This document shows positions 52,199 to 62,100 of a stretch of DNA of 64,000 nt, one piece after another; position 1 is the first letter of the stretch; each line of letters starts with the position of its first letter. The stretch spans positions 1-64,000 of the forward strand of contig JAJACS010000008.1 in NCBI GenBank assembly GCA_022601395.1. The letters are read 5' to 3'. The notes under the pieces were generated by a model. It had not been told where the DNA came from and did no database searches. It saw nothing but the letters and a program-made list of their open reading frames with translations. The position numbers were made by a program, and so were the translations under genes. Source of the DNA: Chlamydiia bacterium (GTDB taxonomy: Bacteria; Chlamydiota; Chlamydiia; Chlamydiales; GCA-2402025).

Positions 52199-53442
52199 AG
52201 TCATTAATTATTAGGATATTTATACAGAACTGGCCAAGGAAGCTCATTTCTTTGATCCTTGCGATCATTGTTTGGTTTGTTGTGTCTCAGTCTATGGCAA
52301 CAACAAAAACAATTAGTAACATTGGAATCCGTATTTTAAATATTCCAGAAGGTAAAACTGTAGAAGGTCTTCAATCAAATGGCTTACTTCAAAAAAGAGT
52401 CACTCTTACTCTTAGTGGAAACAAGAACCTTCTTGATGAACTTACATCAAATGACATTGAAGTTGTCATAGACGCTGTTAACCAAAGAAAGGAATGGATC
52501 GCGACCATCTCCAAGAAGAATCTTCTTTCCCTCAACCCTGATATCAACTTAACAAGAAGAATCAACAAGATTTCTCATAAGAATTTCATTATTAAACTTA
52601 CGAACCTTGTTACGGAAAGAATTCCTGTTATTATTACACAACCCATTGGACAAGCTCCGAAGGGATATCAGTTCCTAGATATTTGGCCCTATCAACTTAA
52701 TTTAAATATCAGCGGACCTGAAGATGTTGTAAAAGAAGTGAAGAACCGTGGAATTAAACTCACCTTTAACTTAAATGACATTTCAGAGTCTCAGCTTGAT
52801 GACTTGCAGTCATCCTCTAGCAAACAATCTGATGTTGTGAGCTTTTTTGTACCAAAGCACTGGAAGCACGTCTCTATTCCTATTCTTTCCACCTCACCAA
52901 TAACAATTGACGACCCTGATGCGAAATTCCTAAGAATTGATTTTGTAAGATCGGAACTAATTCCAATCAATCACCCTATCCCTATTAGTCTTTTTGTTCC
53001 TCCTCATCTGATCCTCGCGCTCAATCCGCAAAAGCTCGGAATCGTTTCTAATGAAATGATTGAGAATAAAAACGGAATCAAGCTCATAAACCAGCCCCTA
53101 TACGCAAAAGGAGTGAGTGAACTCTTTTTAGAGACCATAAGTGATATGATAGGAATCACAGTGATCGCGAACCCTAAGCCAGATCAAAATCAACTGGATT
53201 GGACCGTTCAGTTTATCAATCCTAAAGTCCTTGAAGACCGTTATGTCAGCACTCTTCTTTCTGATTCGTCTGATGAAGATCTACATGACCTTCAACCAAA
53301 GGTGCGAGAAGAATATTTAAGAAATCGATTCAGAAGCTATATGAATCGTTTTACCCTATATCGTCCCGATTTTAAGAGATTCAAACTTGATATCGAGATG
53401 CAGGGAAACAAAATTAACATAACCGAATCCAATCATGAGTGA
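52195..53442 (+). CDS. ybbR: YbbR-domain protein (CdaR-like)
   Basis: 415 residues. One N-terminal membrane helix (about 16-36; LISLILAIIVWFVVSQSM), then extracytoplasmic YbbR-type beta domains (about 45-130, 138-215 and further). CdaR/YbbR regulates diadenylate cyclase activity in Firmicutes. The immediate 4-base coupling to dacA supports a functional link. The C-terminal region (about 325-415) is less clearly a YbbR repeat. Overlap with the next gene is 8 bases. Confidence 0.85.
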   Translation: MKSLIIRIFIQNWPRKLISLILAIIVWFVVSQSMATTKTISNIGIRILNIPEGKTVEGLQSNGLLQKRVTLTLSGNKNLLDELTSNDIEVVIDAVNQRKEWIATISKKNLLSLNPDINLTRRINKISHKNFIIKLTNLVTERIPVIITQPIGQAPKGYQFLDIWPYQLNLNISGPEDVVKEVKNRGIKLTFNLNDISESQLDDLQSSSSKQSDVVSFFVPKHWKHVSIPILSTSPITIDDPDAKFLRIDFVRSELIPINHPIPISLFVPPHLILALNPQKLGIVSNEMIENKNGIKLINQPLYAKGVSELFLETISDMIGITVIANPKPDQNQLDWTVQFINPKVLEDRYVSTLLSDSSDEDLHDLQPKVREEYLRNRFRSYMNRFTLYRPDFKRFKLDIEMQGNKINITESNHE

Positions 53443-54601
53443 AAAGAAAAACAAGAAAGTCTACATCCTAAAGCAAAGACTTGGTAGTTATGGTGGCTTA
53501 GAAAAGTACACATATCGTATTGCTGAAGCTTTCTCTAAAAAAGGTTGTGATGTCACGTTGCTCAGTGGTAATGAAGCAAAGAAGGTTCATAACCACCCTC
53601 ACTTTGATTTCAAAACGTTTCCAACGCCAAAGCATTTTTCATTAAGAAGGCTCGAACATTTTGATGCAAATGTTAGACGTTACTTGAAAAGTCAGGATTA
53701 TGACCTTGTCTTTGGTCTTGATCGAACCCGCTTCCAAACTCACATACGCGCAGGAAATGGCGTTCACAAAATTTTTCTAAAAAGAAGAAAAAGCACTTCC
53801 TCTTTTCTTAAGAGAATGTCACTTCCTATAAATCCGTTACACAAACTGATCCTATCTATTGAAAAACACGCTTTTGAACACCCCAAATTGGAATGTCTAT
53901 TTACAAACTCAAATATGGTAAAGAATGAGATTCTTTCCAACTTTGCTGTCGATGAAAAAAAGGTCCACGTTGTTCACAATGGCGTTGAATGGAATGACAT
54001 GCAAAAGGATTTTGATATTTGGCTTGAGAGAAAGGCAAAAGTAGCAAGCAGCCTACATCTAGATCCAGCTAGCTACCATTTTTTATTTATTGGGAATGAT
54101 TATAAAAGAAAAGGTCTTGATATCCTTTTGCAAGCCCTTTCCATTTTAAAGAATAAAGATGTACACCTTTCTGTTGTTGGAAAAGATAAGAATATTAAGT
54201 CATACATCTCCCTAGCTGAAAAGCTAGGCATTTCAAAAAATGTAAGTTTTTACGGTCCTCAGAATGATGTAAGGAAATTTTTTCAACTAAGCGACTGCCT
54301 GATCATACCTTCTTTCTACGATCCATTTGCAAATGTGACAATAGAAGCACTTGCTATGGGACTTTTTGTGATTTCCTCCCCATATAATGGGGGTCACGAA
54401 ATTCTGAGCAATGAGACTGGAATTACTCTTGAAACTCTTGAAGACCCCACCTGCCTTGCTAGCGCCATGGAAAGAGCCATTTCTGTACCTAAGACATGGA
54501 TACACGCTACAGCTATAAGAAATTCAGTAAAACATTTGGATTTTTCTAACCAAATCGGTAATCTTATTGATATTTCCTTAAGCGCTACAGACTCTAGATG
54601 A
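53435..54601 (+). CDS. glycosyltransferase family 4, LPS-core type
   Basis: 388 residues, GT-B fold. N-terminal KQRLGSYGGLEKYTYRIAEAF (GG substrate-binding loop near 15-22) and an FGLDRTRFQTHIRAGNG region; C-terminal nucleotide-sugar domain with FIGNDYKRKGLDILLQAL near 222-240, and PSFYDPFANVTIEALAMG near 290-307 with the E-x7-E-like motif. WaaG-like LPS core glucosyltransferases share this layout. The sugar is unknown. It overlaps ybbR by 8 bases and the lpxL-like gene by 4, so envelope glycolipid work is likely. Confidence 0.85.
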   Translation: MSEKKNKKVYILKQRLGSYGGLEKYTYRIAEAFSKKGCDVTLLSGNEAKKVHNHPHFDFKTFPTPKHFSLRRLEHFDANVRRYLKSQDYDLVFGLDRTRFQTHIRAGNGVHKIFLKRRKSTSSFLKRMSLPINPLHKLILSIEKHAFEHPKLECLFTNSNMVKNEILSNFAVDEKKVHVVHNGVEWNDMQKDFDIWLERKAKVASSLHLDPASYHFLFIGNDYKRKGLDILLQALSILKNKDVHLSVVGKDKNIKSYISLAEKLGISKNVSFYGPQNDVRKFFQLSDCLIIPSFYDPFANVTIEALAMGLFVISSPYNGGHEILSNETGITLETLEDPTCLASAMERAISVPKTWIHATAIRNSVKHLDFSNQIGNLIDISLSATDSR

Positions 54602-55902
54602 ACAAACAACTCTTAGCCTTCCGCCTACTTTACATCTCTTTTGCCCCACTAAAGCTACTATCTCATAGAAGCATCCATCGAGTTGGGAAGATCTTAGGAT
54701 CTCTCACCTACTATCTCCATACGAATTTTAGAAAAAAATCTCTTTCCAACCTGTCTCTTGCAAAAGATCTGGACCTCTCTGAAAAAGAACTTAAGAAAAT
54801 CGCAAAAAAGTCTTTTCAAAGCCTTGTAACTACCTGTTTAGAATATCCGAAGTTTGCAGAAGAACCCGATATCTCCAAATCCATTACTTGTGTGAACCCT
54901 GAACTTGCTGATGCTTTTATCAGAAAAAAGCAAGGAATTGTCTTTTTCTGCGGCCACCAATCGAACTGGGAGGTTCTGTTCCTTGATGGAACTCGAAGAA
55001 TGCCTGGTGTTGCTATTGGAAGACCTATAAAAAATTTATACATCTATGAGTGGATACAATCGATTAGGGAGCGCTTTGGAGGAAATATGATCTCTCCTCA
55101 AAACGCTATCAAAGAAGGCTTTAAAGCTTTAAAAAGAGGCCTTTTTCTTGGGATTGTTGGAGACCAAGGAATGCCTGAGAGTGGCTTTAGCTGCAAGTTT
55201 CTAGGAAGGCTTGCTTGGACTTCTCCTTCTCCAGCCCTTCTTGCATATAAAGCAAAATGCCCCATTATGGTCGCAACAACAAAAAGGATAAAAGGGAAGT
55301 ACTACATCACATACTCTGATCCCATCTGGCCAAACTTTGAAAATACTATCGATACTGAAATGCCCATCCTTATGACAAAAACACTAGAAATCTTTGAGAA
55401 GAGCATTTTAGAAAATCCTGGAGAGTGGCTATGGCAACATAACCGTTGGAAGCAAGAAACTCCAAGAAACGTCTATTATAAGTACCGCTACGACTGCATG
55501 TTAATCATCATGCCTGATGACCGCTTAGAATTTACTAAGTTAAAAGATGAAATCAAGATCTTCAAAGAGATCTACCCCCTTGCCTTTATCTCTCTTATGA
55601 TTCCAAAAGCCTTTGAGAAAGACCTTAATCTAGAAGGTGTCGAAACTCTTTACTATCAGAGTCACCAAGATCTCTTTAAAAGAGACTATAGGTTTAAAAT
55701 CGTCTATAACTTCAGTAGATATATAAAGATCAAAAAGCACTTTCTATCGCTTAGCGCAATGAAAGTTGTAGACCTTAATGATCTAAGAAAAGATGCCTCT
55801 GAACATCTATCTGAGAAAATCGATTATAGCTTTTCAGATATTGTAAAAAGAGCCATTTGCAGACCTGGAACACTATGGGAAAAAACAAATGCCACACAAT
55901 AG
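54598..55902 (+). CDS. lpxL: lauroyl/acyl-ACP lipid A acyltransferase family
   Basis: 434 residues. Transfers a secondary acyl chain to lipid A. The HX4E catalytic motif is HQSNWE near residue 119, with GDQGMPESGF near 183-192 and GEWLWQHNRWK near 280-290, all characteristic of HtrB/LpxL. It is about 125 residues longer than E. coli LpxL; the C-terminal part (about 300-434) is an extra domain in which I see no recognised motif. It overlaps the preceding gene by 4 bases and rsmE by 14. In Chlamydia the same region holds htrB next to ybbR (from memory). Confidence 0.88.
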   Translation: MNKQLLAFRLLYISFAPLKLLSHRSIHRVGKILGSLTYYLHTNFRKKSLSNLSLAKDLDLSEKELKKIAKKSFQSLVTTCLEYPKFAEEPDISKSITCVNPELADAFIRKKQGIVFFCGHQSNWEVLFLDGTRRMPGVAIGRPIKNLYIYEWIQSIRERFGGNMISPQNAIKEGFKALKRGLFLGIVGDQGMPESGFSCKFLGRLAWTSPSPALLAYKAKCPIMVATTKRIKGKYYITYSDPIWPNFENTIDTEMPILMTKTLEIFEKSILENPGEWLWQHNRWKQETPRNVYYKYRYDCMLIIMPDDRLEFTKLKDEIKIFKEIYPLAFISLMIPKAFEKDLNLEGVETLYYQSHQDLFKRDYRFKIVYNFSRYIKIKKHFLSLSAMKVVDLNDLRKDASEHLSEKIDYSFSDIVKRAICRPGTLWEKTNATQ

Positions 55903-56584
55903 ATTTTACATTGATCAGCCAATATCTGAGAGCTCTTGCTATTTTATAGAAGACGAAGAGTTTCATCATATGACACGTGTCATGAGACAAAGAGAGAATG
56001 ATGAAATAGAGCTTGTTGATGGAAAAGGCTCTCTTGCAAAAGCTCACATTAGATCCATTGAGAAGAAAAAAGCCGAAGTAGTCGTTTCAAGTATTACTAA
56101 AGAGCAGGAAAATCCCCGTAGATTCTCTGTTGCTATTGCCAATTTAAAACCCGCTTCACTTGAGTTTGCTGTAGAGAAACTCACAGAATTAGGAGCTTTT
56201 GAGATTTCTATCTTCAAAGCGATCTATTCAGAAAAAGAGCAAGTAAGTAACCATACCAAAAACAGGCTCAATCGACATCTTATATCAGCTTTAAAACAGT
56301 CGGGAAGGCTTTTTCTCCCAAAGCTATCATACATAGCCCTTGAAGACATACTGCAAAAAAAGTGCTTCTTTTGTGATCTAGACGATAAAGCAGAAAAGCT
56401 TTCTTCCCTTATTGAAAAAGAAGAGGATGTCACTATTATCATCGGTCCAGAAAGTGGCTGGCATGAAAAAGAGAAAAAGATCCTATTAGAAAAAGCTACT
56501 GTTTGCCTGCTGAACCCAAATATTTTACGTGCTGAAACAGCTGCGATAACCTCAGGGGCTATCGCCTCTCAGATGCTTTATTGA
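55889..56584 (+). CDS. rsmE: 16S rRNA (uracil-1498-N3)-methyltransferase RsmE
   Basis: 231 residues, normal length. SPOUT-type methyltransferase acting on U1498 of 16S rRNA. Motifs: HHMTRVMRQRENDE near 27-40, the ALKPASLEFAVEKLTELGA-like segment near 90-108 (here LKPASLEFAVEKLTELGA), GPESGWHEKE near 187-196, and the knot LNPNILRAETAAITSGA near 208-224. It is the last gene of the dacA operon and overlaps the stop of the convergent pyk gene by 7 bases. Confidence 0.93.
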   Translation: MPHNRFYIDQPISESSCYFIEDEEFHHMTRVMRQRENDEIELVDGKGSLAKAHIRSIEKKKAEVVVSSITKEQENPRRFSVAIANLKPASLEFAVEKLTELGAFEISIFKAIYSEKEQVSNHTKNRLNRHLISALKQSGRLFLPKLSYIALEDILQKKCFFCDLDDKAEKLSSLIEKEEDVTIIIGPESGWHEKEKKILLEKATVCLLNPNILRAETAAITSGAIASQMLY

Positions 56585-58392
56585 CATTCACTCTTATTGA
56601 TGGAAGAGCACACTTCTTTCAGAACTTCTTCTTCTGATGAAATCTCTCCTTCAAAGACAAGTCCTTTGCTAGGATCAAGTGTCACCATTTCGCCTTCTTG
56701 AATAAGGCTACGAGCACTTTCTGCTTGAACTACGATAGAAATATCATACTTTTTACTGATTTCAAGTGCTGATTCTTCAGAGGCAGAATCGTCTCTATGG
56801 TTTTGAAGAATGATTCCAATACAAGATTTTAAATGATCTTCATATTCTGCTTGGCAATGAGTAAGGATTACGATCTTCCCTTTAGTCTCATACTCTTTTT
56901 CATGAGTTAAAACGAAGATAGCTTCACCATATACTTGTTTACCTCTTGAAGGTTTACCCCTTGCTGCAACCTTACCAATACTCTTTACGATCATCATATT
57001 GGTTGTGCCTCTAATCCCAAATGGCGTTCCAGAAGTTACAAGTACTGTATCTCCATAGTGAACGTAGTGATTGGAGAGTGCAAAACATGTTGCTAAATTA
57101 AACGCCTCTTCTCTTGTATTATACTCATGATAAACAGGTACCACTCCCCATAGAAAAGAGAGCTGATCAAAGGTTTTTTTGCTAGATGTCAGAGAAATAA
57201 TAGGGATTTTTGGTCGCAATCTTGAAATCAATCTCGCGGTAAATCCGCTGCTAGTATAGGTGAAAATAGCTTGAGCATCTGAGCTATAGGCTGTTTTTAC
57301 AGTAGCAACTGCAACAGAAGTCGAGATGTCTTTTGAGCTAAAATCAAAAGATCTAAAGAACTTACGATACTCAAAGTCCTTTTCAGCCTCTTCAATGATA
57401 CTACTCATCATTCGGGCAGATGCAATAGGATATTTTCCAATCGCTGTTTCCCCAGAAAGCATCACGCATGAGGCACTATCATAAATCGCATTAGCAACAT
57501 CAGATACTTCCGCGCGTGTAGGTCTTGGATGGTTGATCATTGACTCAAGCATCTGTGTTGCAATAACAGCCGGCTTACCTTCTTTATTACACTTGGCAAT
57601 CATCATTTTCTGAAGACGAGGAACATGATTCAAAGGAAGCTCTACTCCAAGATCGCCCCTTGCTACCATAATCCCATCTGATACCTGCAAAATGCTCTCA
57701 AAGTTCTTAACTCCCATGACACTTTCTATCTTAGAAATGATCATGATATCACTTTTTGTGTGTTTCTTTATGAGCTTTCGTATTTCAAGTACGTTGTCAG
57801 CTAAACGAATAAAAGATGCTGCTATAATATCTACATCTTGCTCACAACCAAACTGCAAATCACTAGTATCTTGTTCTGTCATGGACGGGAGTTGGATCTC
57901 TCCATGAGGTATATTAACGCCCTTATTACTTTTAAGGTTCCCTGAATTGTCTATCTTAACAATGACATAGCCATCACCCTTCTCTATCGTTTTTGATGAG
58001 ATATAGCCATCATCAAAAAGAATAGTCATACCTTTTGTTATATCATCAATCACACTTGGCGGAGAGATAGGTATTCCTTCAGCATCGCCTTCTTTAGCAC
58101 TTTTAAGAAGTTTAAGTTTTTGCCCTTTTTCTAAGACAAGATTGTCATCTTTGATTTTACCAACACGTATTTCAGGCCCTTTAGTATCTAGCATGATAGC
58201 AAGAGGCCTTTCCATTTCATCTCTTGCTTTCTTAAGGAGAGCTATCGTTTTTGCATGTTGATCATGGTCACCATGAGAGAAGTTTAACCTTGCAACATTC
58301 ATCCCTGCTTTCATAAGGTCTTTAATCTTTTCGTATGTACCAACGGCGGGCCCAATCGTACAAATAACTTTTGTTCTCATATAATGTTGCAT
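56578..58392 (-). CDS. pyk: pyruvate kinase with extra C-terminal mobile domain
   Basis: 604 residues against about 470-485 for the common form. Converts phosphoenolpyruvate and ADP to pyruvate and ATP. Core motifs: MNVARLNFSHGDHD near 31-44, MLDTKGPEIRVG near 67-78, IISKIES near 218, VARGDLGVELPLN near 240-252 and MLSGETAIGKYP near 312-323. The last about 110 residues resemble the PEP-utilising mobile domain found as an extra domain in Bacillus pyruvate kinase, ending GEMVTLDPSKGLVFEG. The phospho-His motif TSH is replaced by DSASEES. GAGGA precedes the ATG. A weak TATAGT lies upstream on the minus strand. Confidence 0.94.
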   Translation of the reverse strand: MQHYMRTKVICTIGPAVGTYEKIKDLMKAGMNVARLNFSHGDHDQHAKTIALLKKARDEMERPLAIMLDTKGPEIRVGKIKDDNLVLEKGQKLKLLKSAKEGDAEGIPISPPSVIDDITKGMTILFDDGYISSKTIEKGDGYVIVKIDNSGNLKSNKGVNIPHGEIQLPSMTEQDTSDLQFGCEQDVDIIAASFIRLADNVLEIRKLIKKHTKSDIMIISKIESVMGVKNFESILQVSDGIMVARGDLGVELPLNHVPRLQKMMIAKCNKEGKPAVIATQMLESMINHPRPTRAEVSDVANAIYDSASCVMLSGETAIGKYPIASARMMSSIIEEAEKDFEYRKFFRSFDFSSKDISTSVAVATVKTAYSSDAQAIFTYTSSGFTARLISRLRPKIPIISLTSSKKTFDQLSFLWGVVPVYHEYNTREEAFNLATCFALSNHYVHYGDTVLVTSGTPFGIRGTTNMMIVKSIGKVAARGKPSRGKQVYGEAIFVLTHEKEYETKGKIVILTHCQAEYEDHLKSCIGIILQNHRDDSASEESALEISKKYDISIVVQAESARSLIQEGEMVTLDPSKGLVFEGEISSEEEVLKEVCSSINKSECQ

Positions 58393-58536
58393 AGATTCCT
58401 CATTTACAATCTTGCACTATAACTTAAGTGTTTCTACTAAAACTTTTCAAGAAGATCATGAGATAAGAAATCTATTTTCTAAAAATAACTAAAAGATCAT
58501 ATTACCCCTCTTTTATTAAAAAAGAAGGCAGGACTG

Positions 58537-59097
58537 ATGAGAGTCAATGGAAGCCAACCACATCACGCACTTGTTGATCCAGGCGGCTACGATGCTGATG
58601 TTAGCGATAGTGAAAAAGAGCTGATCCATCTTTTCGATCTACACCTCAAACTTAGAAGATGCGACAGTCCAGAAGATAAATTCTTAGCGATTCAGAGCCA
58701 CGTTCTAGAAGTAGATCCAACTGATGTCCTTGAAACCACTGATATAGAGTTGTCTGGTTATGGACTTGAAATGATTCCTAGAAATTTAAATCAATTTAGT
58801 CACCTTGAAAAACTAAGTCTTTCAGGAAACAAACTTGCCTTTGAACGCTTCGAAATGCCTCATTTACTATCGCTCAGAGTTCTAAAATTAGATGATTGTG
58901 ACCTGAGCTATATACCTCCTGATTTTTTACGTCTATTTCCCAATCTTCAGGAACTTGATCTTTCGAGGAATCAACTCGAGATAGGTGGGATTCTTTTCGG
59001 TCAGGAAGTGGTAAATTATGACTTTGTAGAGATTGGAGGCTGCAGGGTGATAATCAAAGGAAATCATATCACTCTATTTGATGAACCGATTCGATGA
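58537..59097 (+). CDS. leucine-rich repeat protein
   Basis: 186 residues. About three to four LRR units lie in residues 65-155, such as LEKLSLSGNKL, LRVLKLDDCDLSYIPP and LQELDLSRNQL. The N-terminal 40 residues look disordered, with SDSEKELIHLF. No signal peptide or membrane helix. GGCAGGA lies before the ATG at 58537. LRR proteins bind proteins and are common among host-directed proteins of intracellular bacteria. The target is unknown and the function unassigned. Confidence 0.8.
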   Translation: MRVNGSQPHHALVDPGGYDADVSDSEKELIHLFDLHLKLRRCDSPEDKFLAIQSHVLEVDPTDVLETTDIELSGYGLEMIPRNLNQFSHLEKLSLSGNKLAFERFEMPHLLSLRVLKLDDCDLSYIPPDFLRLFPNLQELDLSRNQLEIGGILFGQEVVNYDFVEIGGCRVIIKGNHITLFDEPIR

Positions 59098-59158
59098 TAT
59101 TATTGGAATACAAAGCTAAATCGCGATACAATCAGACCTTTTAGCAGATAGATTTTCC

Positions 59159-62100
59159 ATGGTAAAGAGACAGGACATACGCCTTAAGAAGGTTAGTGTA
59201 AATAACCTTAAGGCTGTAGATTTAGATTTAAAGCCCAATGAGCTGATCGTGTTTACTGGCGTTTCAGGATCTGGCAAGACCTCTCTTGCTTTTGAAACTA
59301 TCTATGTCGAAGGACAAAGACGCTATATAGAATCCCTCTCAACATATGCTCGAAGATACCTTGGGGATCTCACAAAACCAAATGCTGAAAGCATTACAGG
59401 GATCTCACCTACGATTGCTATTGAGCAAAAAAGCGTTGGCAAAAACCCTAGATCTACCGTTGGCACCCTCACAGGGATTTATGATTTCTTAAGGGTTCTT
59501 TTTGCAAAAGTGGGAACTTTTCACTGCCCGATCAGCGGAGAACCTGTTTCTCCCCAGTCACAAGAAGAAATCATCGATAAGATCCTATCTTTTCCAGCTG
59601 GAACAAAAGCCGTCTTACTCGCTCCTTACTTAAAGCAAAAAAAAGGAACTCTTAAAGAGGATTTTGCAGAGCTTCTAAGAAAAGGATACATGAGAGTACG
59701 CCTCGACGGTAAAATGGTCGATCTCTCTGAGGATATCTCTATTAATGAATCGAAAGCACATAACCTTGATCTTGTGATCGATCGATTTGTGATTCTTAAA
59801 GAGAACCATTCAAGGGTAAAAGAAGCCATTTTGCAAGGCCTTGAGCTTGGCAAAGGTGTGATCTCCCTTTTTGAAACTGAGAAAGAAAAAGAGCATTTGT
59901 TCTCAAAGTTTGCTTTTGCAAAAAAATCCAATCAGTCTTATGAGCCGCTCGAGCCCCAGGATTTTTCTTTCAACCATCCAAGAGGGATGTGTGATGACTG
60001 TGAAGGCCTTGGTTATACAGCTGAATTTGATCTTGATTTGATCATAGATGAAGAAAAGAGCATTTCAGAGGATTGCTGTAGTATTGCTGGAAGCTATTAT
60101 ACAGTGAAGTGGGGCAACATTTACACAAACCTCGGCAAACTCTATAACTTCGATGTAGACACTCCTTGGAAAGATCTTTCCAAAAGCGCAAAGAAAATTT
60201 TTCTCTACGGAACAAGAAAAAAATGGCTACGTATGCGCTTTGTACATCCTGAGAGCAAAAAAGTTTGGACCGACTATGTAAAGTGGCGTGGCGTGCTTTT
60301 CGAAGGTAAAAAGAAGATGGCTGATGCAAAAAGTGAGCTTTATCGAGAGAAGATGAAAAAGCTCATGAAGCTTGGCTCTTGTACCTCTTGTGGCGGCTCC
60401 AGGCTTAAGCCATACCCCACTGCTGCTAAATTCAAAGGTAAAACGATCCATGAAATCGTTTGCATGACTAACCACGAAGCTTTTACATTTTTTGAAAAAG
60501 CAAGCCTTAGAAAAGATGAAGAACTTATTGCAAAAGACCTCATTGCTGAAATCCAAAAAAGGCTCAGCTTTTTAGATCGCGTTGGCTTGCACTACCTTAA
60601 TATAGAACGTACAGCTCCCACACTCTCTGGAGGAGAAGCACAAAGGGTGAGGCTCGCCTCACACATTGGATCTGGATTGATTGGAACAACCTATGTACTC
60701 GATGAACCCTCTATTGGCCTGCACCCAAGGGATAATGCGAAGCTGATCGAAACCCTCAAGACCCTAAGAGATAAAGGAAACACCGTAATCGTTGTCGAAC
60801 ATGATGATGAGACTATTCTTGCTGCTGATCGAATTGTTGACGTTGGACCTTATGCTGGCGCTGAGGGAGGAGTGGTCATTGTTAACGGAGATTTAAAATC
60901 TCTTATCGAGAGTAAAGAATCTGTTACAGGCGGCTATATTAGAGGTGATCGTTGTATTGAGATCCCTAAAAAGAAAAGAGTACAGAAGGATCATTTCCTA
61001 GAGATCAAGAATGCAACGCATCACAACTTAAAAAATGTAAACGCAAAAATCCCTCTCGAGTCTTTTGTTTGTGTTACTGGGGTTTCAGGCTCTGGTAAAT
61101 CTTCTCTTATCTCAGACATACTATTTCCAAAGCTTGCTAACCTTCTTCATAGAGCTGAACACAGCGTAGGAAAACATGATGAGATCACCGGAATAGAGCA
61201 CATCAATAAAGTGATAGGGATCGACCAAAGTCCTATTGGAAGAACGCCACGATCGAACCCAGCAACCTACATCAAAGTCTTCGATGATATAAGAGATCTC
61301 TTTGCTAAACTTAAAGAGAGCCAAGCCTATGGCTATAAGCCTGGTAGATTTAGCTTTAATGTTCTAGAGGGTTCTTGCCCGCACTGTAGAGGGATGGGAG
61401 CTGTCAAAGTTGACATGGACTTTATGGAAGATATCTTCGTGCCATGTAAAATCTGCAGCGGGAAAAGATTCGATAACAAAACCTTAGAAATCAAGTACAA
61501 AGAAAAGAACATTTTCGATGTTCTTGATATGAGGATCGAAGAAGCTTCTAGCTTCTTTGTGAATATTCCTCATATTTTTCATAAGCTTGAAGTTTTAGAA
61601 AAAGTCGGCCTTGGGTATTTGAAACTCGGCCAATCTTCTACCACTCTTTCTGGAGGAGAGGCGCAAAGGATTAAGCTTGCTAAAGAACTTACAAGACCTT
61701 CTACTGGAAAAACACTTTATATCTTAGACGAGCCGACGACAGGCCTTCATTTCTATGACATCGACAAACTCATCCATATTTTACAAGCACTTGTGGACCA
61801 GGGAAATTCCGTTGTTGTGATCGAGCACAACATGGACTTTGTCAAGACATGTGATTACATGATTGATATTGGACCAGAAGGTGGAAATGCTGGCGGTGAG
61901 ATCATAGCGCAGGGATCTCCTGAGTCTATGATCAAGAAGTCAACAGATACAGCAAAGGCTCTCAAAAAAGCCTTCGCTAAGCTGGAAGATTTTGGAAGTG
62001 GTAAGAAGCGCGAAAAACCTTCTACTAAAAGCATTCCAATCACTGTAGAAGGTGCAAGTCAAAACAACCTTAAGAGCGTAGATGCAAGTATTCCTCAAGG

